Below are positions 20,418 to 26,865 of a DNA stretch of 39,502 nucleotides, one piece after another. Origin of the DNA: JBGTBQ01 sp041749275 (GTDB lineage: Bacteria; Acidobacteriota; Blastocatellia; Pyrinomonadales; Pyrinomonadaceae). How positions within the stretch are numbered: the stretch's first letter is position 1; each line of letters begins with the position of its first letter. The stretch lies in contig JBGTBQ010000456.1 in NCBI GenBank assembly GCA_041749275.1, positions 1-39,502 on the forward strand. The letters run 5' to 3'. The notes below the pieces were generated by a model. The model was given only the letters and a program-made list of their open reading frames with translations, had not been told where the DNA came from and made no database searches. The position numbers and the translations under genes were made by a program.

Positions 20418-21278
20418 ATGAGAGCCTATCTACCAAAATATGAGCTGATAATGCCGCGCGATCTCGGCGAGGCGCTCGCGTTGCTCGCGGACGAGCCGGG
20501 CGCGTGGCGTCCCTTCGCGGGCGGGACTGACTTGATGGTGCTCTTCGAGGCGGGCCGGCTCGCGCACGGAAAATTCTTCAACATCCGACACCTCGCGGAG
20601 TTGCGCGGGATTGAAGAATCGGACGGGCACGTCACGCTCGGCGCGCTGACCACTTACACGGAAGTCCGTCGGAGCGAGACGCTGCGGCGCGAGTTTCCGA
20701 TGCTCATTGGGGCGGCGCGCGAGACGGGTGGTCTCGCCATCCAGAACCGGGGCACCATCGGCGGCAACATCGCCAACGCCAGCCCCGCCGCCGACACGCC
20801 GCCCGCGCTCATCGTCTACGGCGCCGAGGTCGAACTGGTCTCACAGTCCGGCTCGCGTTGGGTCGTATATGACGATTTTCACACTGGTTACAAACAGACC
20901 GTTATGCGCGCGGACGAACTGCTCGCGCGCGTCCGCGTGCGGCGACCGCGCGAAGGGGCGCGGCAGTATTACCGGAAGGTTGGCACGCGGCGGGCGCAGG
21001 CCATCTCGAAGGTGTGCTGCGCGGGGCTGGTCGAGTTGGAAGGCGAGCGCGTCAACGAAATCCGTCTGGCGTTGGGGAGCATCGCCCCCACCGTCCTGCG
21101 TTGCCGGAAGACCGAAGCGGTTTTGCGCGGGCGGCTGCTCAACGCCAAAACCATCGAGGCGGCGCGTGCGGCCCTCTCGGCGGAGGTCGCGCCGATTGAC
21201 GACATCCGCTCGACGGCCAGCTACCGGCGGCGTGTGGCGCAAAATCTCCTGAGTGAATTTCTCTCCCTGTCGCTATAA
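20418..21278 (+). CDS. Xanthine dehydrogenase FAD-binding subunit
   Basis: A 286-residue medium subunit of the molybdenum hydroxylase, carrying FAD and passing electrons to NAD+ or another acceptor. Flavin-binding motifs are visible: PFAGGTDLMV (about 33-42) and NRGTIGGNIANASPAADTPP (about 112-131). The C-terminal CO dehydrogenase flavoprotein-type domain is at about 180-286 (YYRKVGTRRAQAISKV, LALGSIAPTVLRC). It lies eight bases after the end of a family B palindrome and has no recognisable ribosome-binding site, since the palindrome end reads CCGTGGCTAATCAAAT. Translation may depend on read-through coupling. The gene order Mo, Fe-S, FAD differs from the XdhAB fusion arrangement but is common in this superfamily. 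Confidence 0.92.
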   Translation: MRAYLPKYELIMPRDLGEALALLADEPGAWRPFAGGTDLMVLFEAGRLAHGKFFNIRHLAELRGIEESDGHVTLGALTTYTEVRRSETLRREFPMLIGAARETGGLAIQNRGTIGGNIANASPAADTPPALIVYGAEVELVSQSGSRWVVYDDFHTGYKQTVMRADELLARVRVRRPREGARQYYRKVGTRRAQAISKVCCAGLVELEGERVNEIRLALGSIAPTVLRCRKTEAVLRGRLLNAKTIEAARAALSAEVAPIDDIRSTASYRRRVAQNLLSEFLSLSL

Positions 21279-21289
21279 ACGAAACCCGC

Positions 21290-21469
21290 ATGGAGTTGTA
21301 TGACGTGAAGTCCGCGATGGCGGACGGCAGAGTAAAGCCCCGCACGCAGCATAGCGGAATACGCACGCGGGAAGAACATCACCGAGGGACGCCGTTCGAG
21401 CAAGAGTTCAAGGCTCTGTTGAAAGCGCACCGGATTGAGTTCGATGAAAAATATCTCTGGACGACATGA
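21290..21469 (+). pseudogene. Decayed C-terminal tail of an IS200-like transposase
   Basis: A 59-residue frame from ATG 21290. Its second half (REEHHRGTPFEQEFKALLKA then HRIEFDEKYLWT) lines up with the tail of the intact IS200-like transposase in this window (RQEQHHRSRTFKSEYMTLLR then KFDIAFSERYVFD). Shared positions include E-x-HHR, F, E, LL, I-x-F-x-E-x-Y. The HUH motif and the catalytic Tyr region are gone; where the intact copy has RYIG there is HSGIR. The first 20 residues match nothing I know. The frame overlaps the allantoinase start by 26 bases. It is most likely debris of an old insertion between the FAD subunit gene and allantoinase. It could still be translated and help couple translation to the next gene. 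Confidence 0.65.
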
Positions 21470-22841
21470 CCATTCACCGTCCGCTGATCTCGTCATACGA
21501 AGCCGCCGCGTGGTCACGCCCGACGCGGTAGGTGCGGCCTCCGTGCACGTTGTTGGCGGAATGATAACGTCGGTCTCGGCATACGATGACGTGCCGGCTG
21601 ACGGCGAAGCGATTGACGTGGGCGAGTCGGTCGTGATGCCGGGGCTGGTTGATTCGCACGTCCACGTCAACGAGCCGGGGCGGACGGAGTGGGAAGGCTT
21701 CGAGACGGCGACGCGCGCCGCCGCCGCCGGGGGCGTGACGACGATTGTTGACATGCCGCTCAACAGCATCCCGCCGACCACGACGCTGGCGGGCTTCGAG
21801 GAGAAGCGCGCCGCCGCGCGTGGCAAGTGCAGCGTTGACGTAGCTTTCTGGGGCGGGGTCGTGCCCGGCAACGTGCCGGAATTGAGCAGGCTCCACGAGG
21901 CCGGGGTCGTCGGCTTCAAATGCTTCCTCGTCCCTTCGGGCGTCGAAGAGTTTCCGCACGTGACGGAGGAGAGTTTGCGCCCGGCGCTCGCGAAACTGCA
22001 CCGGCTGGGGGCCGTGCTCATCGCCCACGCGGAAGCGCCGGGGCCGATTGAGCACGCCCTCGCGCTCCACACACAGGCCATCTGGGGCAATCCGCGACGC
22101 TACGAAACTTTCCTCAGTTCGCGCCCACGCGCCGCCGAAAACGAGGCCGTGGCGCTCCTGATAAAGTTGTGCCGCGAGACGCGCGCACGCGTCCATGTCG
22201 TCCATCATTCATCGGCGGACGCGCTCGCGGCGCTCGGCAGGGCGAAGGGCGAAGGGCTGCCCCTGACGGTCGAGACTTGTCCACACTATTTGGCGTTTGC
22301 CGCCGAAGACATTCCCGACGGCGCGACCGAGTTCAAGTGCTGCCCGCCGGTGCGCGAGCGCGAGAACCGCGAACAACTGTGGGCGGCGCTCCGCGACGGC
22401 GTGATTGACATGGTGGTCTCCGACCATTCGCCCTGCCCGCCCGCCATGAAGCTCGGCGAGGAAGGAGATTTTCTAAAGGCGTGGGGCGGCATCTCGTCTT
22501 TACAACTCCGGCTCCCGGTGATGTGGACGCACGCGCGGGAACGCGGATTCGACTTTCGAGACCTCGCGCGCTGGCTCTGTGCGTCGCCGGCTCGGCTCGC
22601 CGGACTCGACCAACGTAAAGGCGCCATCGCCGTCGGCCACGACGCCGACCTCGTCATCTGGAATCCCGCAGAGACTTTTCGCGTCGAACCCTCTATGATT
22701 CAGCACCGTCACAAGCTGACGCCTTACGCCGGGCAGACTTTGAGCGGCGTGGTGGAGGCGAGCTACCTGCGCGGGGAGAAAATTTACGAACGGGGTAGAA
22801 TCGTGACGGGGCAGTCGGGCGCATTGCTGAAAAGAAATTAG
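21444..22841 (+). CDS. allB: Allantoinase
   Basis: A 465-residue cyclic amidohydrolase that opens allantoin to allantoate. ATG 21444 is taken as start; TTG 21435 is also open. The first about 15 residues (KNISGRHDHSPSA) have no family counterpart and come from sequence overlapping the transposase remnant; the enzyme proper begins at DLVIRSRRVVTPD. Metal-site motifs: DSHVHVNEPGRTEWEGF (His-x-His), GFKCFLVPSG (bridging Lys), HAEAPG, VHHSS and VVSDHSPCPP (metal-binding Asp). The length suits the dihydroorotase/allantoinase family, and the NEPGRTEWEGF pattern with the allantoicase neighbour favours allantoinase over dihydroorotase or hydantoinase. The TAG stop overlaps the left end of the GxxExxY element that follows. 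Confidence 0.93.
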   Translation: MKNISGRHDHSPSADLVIRSRRVVTPDAVGAASVHVVGGMITSVSAYDDVPADGEAIDVGESVVMPGLVDSHVHVNEPGRTEWEGFETATRAAAAGGVTTIVDMPLNSIPPTTTLAGFEEKRAAARGKCSVDVAFWGGVVPGNVPELSRLHEAGVVGFKCFLVPSGVEEFPHVTEESLRPALAKLHRLGAVLIAHAEAPGPIEHALALHTQAIWGNPRRYETFLSSRPRAAENEAVALLIKLCRETRARVHVVHHSSADALAALGRAKGEGLPLTVETCPHYLAFAAEDIPDGATEFKCCPPVRERENREQLWAALRDGVIDMVVSDHSPCPPAMKLGEEGDFLKAWGGISSLQLRLPVMWTHARERGFDFRDLARWLCASPARLAGLDQRKGAIAVGHDADLVIWNPAETFRVEPSMIQHRHKLTPYAGQTLSGVVEASYLRGEKIYERGRIVTGQSGALLKRN

Positions 22842-23396
22842 CCACAGAGTCACAGAGACACAGAGGAAGATAAAAATAAAAAAGAAGAGCTAGCCGGATT
22901 TGTGGGAGAGTTGAGTGGTGAGAGTTCTGTTCGATATGAGGTTGTTCGGTGAACGAAATCAACTTATTGACAGAGAAGATTATCGGTTGTGCTATAGAGG
23001 TTCACCGCCAACTGGGGCCGGGGTTGTTAGAAGGAACATATGAGTTGGCGCTGGGGGTGGAGTTTGCGGATGCCGGAATGGAATTTGAGCGTCAGGTTGT
23101 GGCGCCGATAGTCTATAAAGGAAGGTCAATCGGAGAGTATCGCGTGGATATGGTGGTCGAAGACACTGTGATAGTCGAGGTCAAAAGCGTCGAACGACAT
23201 GACCCCGTGTTTGAGGCTCAACTGCTCACCTATTTACGAGTAACAAACAAGAAAGTAGGCTTGCTGATTAACTTCAACACACGACTGCTAAAGAACGGCA
23301 TCCGGCGGCTCATTTTATGAACGATTTCAACACTCCTTTTTACGCAACGCCTCTGCTTCTTTTTCTCAAATCTCCGTGTCTCTGTGACTCTGTGGC
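22841..23396. mobile_element. Family B element, copy 4: GxxExxY nuclease gene between inverted ends
   Basis: A 556-base unit between allB and the allantoicase gene. The left end 22841-22866 starts GCCACAGAGTCACAGAGACA; the right end 23371-23396 is its inverse with about three mismatches, the outer 21 bases pairing perfectly. Inside, GGGAGAGTTGA (22904-22914) is the left half of the family B core hairpin, and TCAACACTCC (23327-23336) is its right half with one change. The GxxExxY gene (22949-23320) sits between the two halves, where short copies have a loop of 3-14 bases. No clear target duplication flanks it. Mobility is inferred from structure and copy number, not shown. Confidence 0.7.
22949..23320 (+). 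CDS. GxxExxY protein, PD-(D/E)XK nuclease-like
   Basis: A 123-residue protein from GTG 22949. It carries the signature Gly25-x2-Glu28-x2-Tyr31 (GPGLLEGTYE) and a PD-(D/E)XK-like core: Asp67 in YRVDMVVED, Glu77-x-Lys79 in VIVEVKSV, and Gln91 in AQLLTYLRV. The C-terminus GLLINFNTRLLKNGIRRL is typical. I know this as the GxxExxY family (PDDEXK nuclease type 3), whose biological role is unclear and whose members often occur in several copies per genome. Base composition is more AT-rich than the flanking purine genes, and it interrupts their operon. It is enclosed by inverted repeats shared with four non-coding elements in the window, so it may be the enzyme acting on them; that link is inference. 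Confidence 0.9.
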   Translation: MNEINLLTEKIIGCAIEVHRQLGPGLLEGTYELALGVEFADAGMEFERQVVAPIVYKGRSIGEYRVDMVVEDTVIVEVKSVERHDPVFEAQLLTYLRVTNKKVGLLINFNTRLLKNGIRRLIL

Positions 23397-23414
23397 AATA
23401 CCCGGATACGCTAT

Positions 23415-24419
23415 ATGAAATTCGACGAACAGGTTGATCTGGCGAGCGAGCGGCTCGGCGGCGCGGTGCTTTACGCGAACGATGACTTCTTCGCGCCGAA
23501 GGAGAATTTATTGAAGGCGAGCGCGCCGGTCTTCATCGAAGGGAAGTATACCGACCGCGGAAAATGGATGGATGGTTGGGAGTCGCGCCGCCGTCGCACG
23601 CCCGGTTTCGACTGGTGCATCATCCGTCTGGGGCTGCCCGGAAGAATCAGCGGAGCGGTCGTTGACACGAGTTTCTTCCGTGGCAATTACCCGGAGCATT
23701 GCTCGCTCGAAGCGTGCGACTTGCCGAACCTGCCTGAAGTCGAGCATCTAATCGGTGAAGAGGTCGAGTGGGTTGAGATTCTTCCACAGTCGCGGTTGCA
23801 TGGAGATTCACAAAACCCTTTCGTTATCGAACACAGCAAACGCGCGACGCACCTGCGCTTTAAAATTTACCCGGACGGCGGCGTCGCGCGTCTGCGCGTA
23901 CACGGCGAGGTCGTGCCCGACTGGGCGCGGCTCGCGCGTCGTGGTGAAGTTGACCTCGCGGCGGTCGAGCACGGCGGAGTCGTCCTCTCCGCCAGCGATA
24001 TGTTCTTCGGCCACCGCCACAACATGATTATGCCGGGCCGCGCGCTGGACATGAGCGACGGCTGGGAGACCAAACGCCGGCGCGGCCCCGGTTACGATTG
24101 GGCCGTGGTAAAACTCGGCGCGGCGGGGCGCATCCGCCGCATCGAGGTTGACACCGCGCACTTCAAAGGCAACTTCCCCGAAAGCTGCTCGCTCGAAGTC
24201 TGCGACGCGGGAGCAAGCGGTGTGATAGACACGCCTTCAATCTCGTGGCGGGAAATTCTGCCGCGCACGCATTTGCAAGCACACACGCGCCACTTTTACG
24301 AAGAGGAACTAAAGGACGCGGGCACGGCCACGCACGTCCGCCTCAACATCTTCCCCGATGGCGGCATCAGCCGCCTGAGAGTCTTCGGAGAAATTGACGA
24401 GGAACGTCTGGGCGGCTGA
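23415..24419 (+). CDS. alc: Allantoicase
   Basis: A 334-residue enzyme that splits allantoate into ureidoglycolate and urea. It has the family's two tandem repeats of about 150 residues: repeat 1 from LASERLGGAVLYANDDFFAP with WMDGWESRRRRTPGFDWCII, and repeat 2 from HGGVVLSASDMFFGHRHNMI with DGWETKRRRGPGYDWAVVKL. Both include the pair DTSFFRGNYPEHCSLEACD / DTAHFKGNFPESCSLEVCD. The start ATG 23415 lies 18 bases after the right end of the GxxExxY element, with only a weak leader. The next gene starts three bases after its stop. The product ureidoglycolate needs a lyase or hydrolase that is not among the named genes here. Confidence 0.95.
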   Translation: MKFDEQVDLASERLGGAVLYANDDFFAPKENLLKASAPVFIEGKYTDRGKWMDGWESRRRRTPGFDWCIIRLGLPGRISGAVVDTSFFRGNYPEHCSLEACDLPNLPEVEHLIGEEVEWVEILPQSRLHGDSQNPFVIEHSKRATHLRFKIYPDGGVARLRVHGEVVPDWARLARRGEVDLAAVEHGGVVLSASDMFFGHRHNMIMPGRALDMSDGWETKRRRGPGYDWAVVKLGAAGRIRRIEVDTAHFKGNFPESCSLEVCDAGASGVIDTPSISWREILPRTHLQAHTRHFYEEELKDAGTATHVRLNIFPDGGISRLRVFGEIDEERLGG

Positions 24420-24422
24420 AGG

Positions 24423-24935
24423 ATGTGGGACACGCTTCAACGCTTGAACGCACTGCCGCGCGCCGAAGCGTCGGCGGAGCTGCTCGCCTGTTGCGGTTCG
24501 ACGCGCTGGGCGTGGGAAGTGTCCGGGCAGCGGCCTTTCCGTGACGCGCAAGAGATGTTCGAGGTCGGCGAGCGCATCTGGTGGCGACTGGATGAAGAGG
24601 ACTGGCTCGAAGCGTTCCGCGCCCACCCGAAGATCGGTGAGAAAAAAGCGGAGCGCGACACGGGCGAGGATGCGCGCCGGTGGTCACACGGCGAACAGAG
24701 CGGGACGGGCGGCGCGGCGCGGGACACGCTCAACGAACTCGCCGAAGCCAACCGCGAATATGAAGAGAAGTTCGGCTTTATCTACATCGTCTGCGCGACG
24801 GGCAAGAGCGCTGAAGAAATGCTCGACATCCTGCGCGGGCGGCTCGGCAACGACGCCGATAAAGAGCTGCGCGTCGCCGCCGAAGAGCAGCGGAAGATCA
24901 CACGTCTACGTCTCGAAAAACTACTAAACACATGA
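24423..24935 (+). CDS. uraD: OHCU decarboxylase (2-oxo-4-hydroxy-4-carboxy-5-ureidoimidazoline decarboxylase)
   Basis: A 170-residue all-helical enzyme that turns OHCU into S-(+)-allantoin, the last step of urate conversion. Motifs: CGSTRWAWEVSGQRPF near the N-terminus, FRAHPKIGEKK with the catalytic His, and NREYEEKFGFIYIVCATGKS in the C-terminal half. Length matches the family. It begins three bases after alc and overlaps the next gene by four bases (ATGA), so uraD and uraH are coupled. Both act in sequence on the unstable product of the urate oxidase encoded next. Confidence 0.95.
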   Translation: MWDTLQRLNALPRAEASAELLACCGSTRWAWEVSGQRPFRDAQEMFEVGERIWWRLDEEDWLEAFRAHPKIGEKKAERDTGEDARRWSHGEQSGTGGAARDTLNELAEANREYEEKFGFIYIVCATGKSAEEMLDILRGRLGNDADKELRVAAEEQRKITRLRLEKLLNT

Positions 24936-25285
24936 GCGCCATCAGCACGCACGTCCTTGACACCTCGCAAGGCAGACCGGCGGGAGGAGTGCCGGTCGCG
25001 TTGGAAATGATGACCGAGAAAGGCGGAGTTGAACATTGGGAACTACTCAGCCGGGGCGAGACGGACGCGGACGGTCGTTTTAGAAACCTGCTGCCCGCCG
25101 GTGTCGCCCTCGCGGCTACTGTCTACCGCCTCACATTCGACACGGGCGCATATTTCTCCGCGCGGGGCGTCGAAAGCTTTTATCCGACAGTGGCGATAGT
25201 CTTCCGCATCCACGACTCGACGCAGCACTATCACGTCCCGCTCTTACTCAGCCCTTACGGCTACTCGACATACAGAGGGAGCTGA
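24932..25285 (+). CDS. uraH: 5-hydroxyisourate hydrolase (transthyretin-like)
   Basis: A 117-residue transthyretin-like hydrolase that converts 5-hydroxyisourate to OHCU. N-terminal motif ISTHVLDTSQGRPAGGVPVA holds the active-site His; the C-terminus ends in the diagnostic YRGS tetrapeptide after HVPLLLSPYGYSTYRGS. No signal peptide, so it is cytoplasmic. The start overlaps uraD. A single family D repeat unit separates it from puuD 60 bases on. Confidence 0.96.
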   Translation: MSAISTHVLDTSQGRPAGGVPVALEMMTEKGGVEHWELLSRGETDADGRFRNLLPAGVALAATVYRLTFDTGAYFSARGVESFYPTVAIVFRIHDSTQHYHVPLLLSPYGYSTYRGS

Positions 25286-25294
25286 TTTCATTCA

Positions 25295-25322
25295 CCCGCC
25301 CGCTACCGCAGGCGGTTCTGAC
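25295..25322. repeat. Family D repeat, single copy
   Basis: CCGCCCGCTACCGCAGGCGG with TTCTGAC following. It nearly matches both arms of the pair at 32680-32769. It forms a small hairpin. It lies between uraH and puuD, ending 11 bases before the GGAG (25334-25337) ribosome-binding site of puuD. Confidence 0.75.
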
Positions 25323-25344
25323 TTGTTCGCAACGGAGTGCTTCG

Positions 25345-26148
25345 ATGGACATTCCCCCGTTCGTGAGCGAATGGCTCAACCTGATCGTGCGCTGGGCGCA
25401 CGTCTTCGCCGGCATCCTGTGGATCGGCACGACCTACTATTTCACTTGGCTCGACGGTCGTTTCACGGAAGGCGAGAGCGAAAAAAAACAGGTGTGGATG
25501 GTACACAGCGGCGGCTTCTACGTCGTCGAGAAGCGCAAGGAGATGGAACTCGGTCAGCACCTCCACTGGTTCCGTTACGAGGCGCTGCTGACGTGGGCGT
25601 CGGGCTTTATCCTGCTCGTCGTCGTCTACTACCTCGGCGGCGCGCTCATTGATCCTTACGAGCCGAAGGTCAGCGTCGGCGTCGGCATCCTCATCGGCCT
25701 CGGCGTCATTCTCGTCTCAGGAGTAGTGTACGACTTGTTGGTGATGTCTCCGCTCGGCAGAAACGATCTACTCTTCGCCGTCCTCGCCTTTCCGCTCATC
25801 GTCGGTCTCGCCTACGGCCTGACGCGGGTCTTCACCGGGCGCGCGGCCTACATCCACCTCGGCGCCGTCTTCGGCACGATCATGGTCGCCAACGTCTGGA
25901 TGCACATCCTCCCCGCGCAGCGCAAAATGATCGCCGCGCTCAAGGAAGGCAGGAAACCCGACGAGCGGCTCGCCGCGCAGGCGAAACTGCGCTCGAAGCA
26001 CAACACCTTCATGGTCATCCCCGTCGTCTTCACGATGATTAGCAATCATTTCCCCGTCTCGACCTACGGGCACGACTACAACTGGATCATTCTTTCCGTG
26101 CTGGTGCTCGCGGGCTGGGGCGCGGCGAAGATCATCCGGCGGGCGTGA
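25345..26148 (+). CDS. puuD: PuuD-type membrane urate oxidase, without the cytochrome c domain
   Basis: A 267-residue membrane protein matching the N-terminal urate oxidase domain of PuuD, which oxidises urate to 5-hydroxyisourate. ATG 25345 follows GGAG at 25334-25337. Conserved stretches: IVRWAHVFAGILWIGTTYYF, WMVHSGGFYVVEKRK, LHWFRYEALLTWASGFILL, ANVWMHILPAQRKMI and RSKHNTFMVIPVVFTMISNH, spread over about eight membrane helices, with several His residues. Typical PuuD proteins (about 400 residues) add a C-terminal cytochrome c domain with a CxxCH haem site; here the protein stops after the last helix (GWGAAKIIRRA). No CxxCH is encoded just downstream, where an IS200-like element starts 21 bases after the stop. 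It may be a natural short form or a truncated one. Confidence 0.88.
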   Translation: MDIPPFVSEWLNLIVRWAHVFAGILWIGTTYYFTWLDGRFTEGESEKKQVWMVHSGGFYVVEKRKEMELGQHLHWFRYEALLTWASGFILLVVVYYLGGALIDPYEPKVSVGVGILIGLGVILVSGVVYDLLVMSPLGRNDLLFAVLAFPLIVGLAYGLTRVFTGRAAYIHLGAVFGTIMVANVWMHILPAQRKMIAALKEGRKPDERLAAQAKLRSKHNTFMVIPVVFTMISNHFPVSTYGHDYNWIILSVLVLAGWGAAKIIRRA

Positions 26149-26169
26149 CGTGTCACGCTAACCCTCACT

Positions 26170-26836
26170 GCTCCGTAGGAGCAGAATGTTTATAGAAATG
26201 ACAGACGAAAATACCTCCGAAGCTCCGTAGGAGCGACATTTTCAGCTCGCGGCGCCTCAAACACCGTCGGAAAAGGAGAACCCTCACATGGCAAACACCT
26301 ACACGCAGATTTACATTCAAGTTGTCTTCGCGGTTCAGGGAAGACAATCTTTGATTCATAACAATCGAAAAGAAGAGCTTTACAAGTACATGACCGGGAT
26401 CGTCCGCAAGCAGGGGCAGAAACTGATCGCGATTAATGGCGTGTCCGACCACGCTCATTTACTGATTGGTTTGAAACCGGATATGGCCCTGTCCGATTTG
26501 GTGAGGGAGATCAAAGCAAGTTCGTCGAAGTTCATCAACGAGAACGGTTGGGTCAAAGGAAGGTTTCAGTGGCAGGAAGGGTTTGGCGGTTTCTCTTATG
26601 GGCACTCGCAGTTAGATTCGGTGATCCGTTACATCGGGCGGCAGGAACAGCATCACCGGAGTAGAACATTCAAGAGTGAATACATGACGTTGCTGAGAAA
26701 GTTCGATATTGCGTTCAGCGAAAGATACGTTTTTGATTTCGCTGAGGCATAAACGAGTCTTCGTATCATGTCGCTCCTACGGAGCTGAAAAGATGTTTCT
26801 TCTGCTTTGGCTATAAACATTTCGCTCCTACGGAGC
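26170..26836. mobile_element. IS200-like element with paired REP-type hairpins at each end
   Basis: A 667-base unit. The hairpin GCTCCGTAGGAGC occurs at 26170-26182 and 26222-26234 on the left. Its inverse GCTCCTACGGAGC is at 26773-26785 and 26824-26836 on the right. The sequence between the two hairpins on each side also matches in inverse (AATGTTTATAG on the left, CTATAAACATT on the right). The transposase gene lies in the middle. No accessory tnpB gene is present. The layout resembles a REP-associated tyrosine transposase (RAYT) locus. Confidence 0.8.
26288..26752 (+). CDS. tnpA: IS200/IS605-like Y1 transposase (RAYT-like)
   Basis: A 154-residue single-strand transposase. HUH metal-binding motif His55-x-His57 (SDHAHLLIGLKP) and a catalytic Tyr, most likely Tyr115 in RYIGRQEQHH, are both present, so it looks active. 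ATG 26288 follows AAGGAG (26273-26278). It is flanked by double inverted hairpins that would be its natural substrates; Y1 enzymes recognise such hairpins in single-stranded DNA. It sits between puuD and the convergent DUF6986 gene. GC content seems lower than in its neighbours, fitting recent arrival. Confidence 0.92.
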   Translation: MANTYTQIYIQVVFAVQGRQSLIHNNRKEELYKYMTGIVRKQGQKLIAINGVSDHAHLLIGLKPDMALSDLVREIKASSSKFINENGWVKGRFQWQEGFGGFSYGHSQLDSVIRYIGRQEQHHRSRTFKSEYMTLLRKFDIAFSERYVFDFAEA

Positions 26837-26865
26837 AAGAGTGAATGCTTGGAAACTTTTGTGTC

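Noticed and set aside
22841..23396. Toxin-antitoxin module at the GxxExxY gene
   Set aside because: Only one gene is present between the inverted ends, and no second small frame of suitable type is found beside it.
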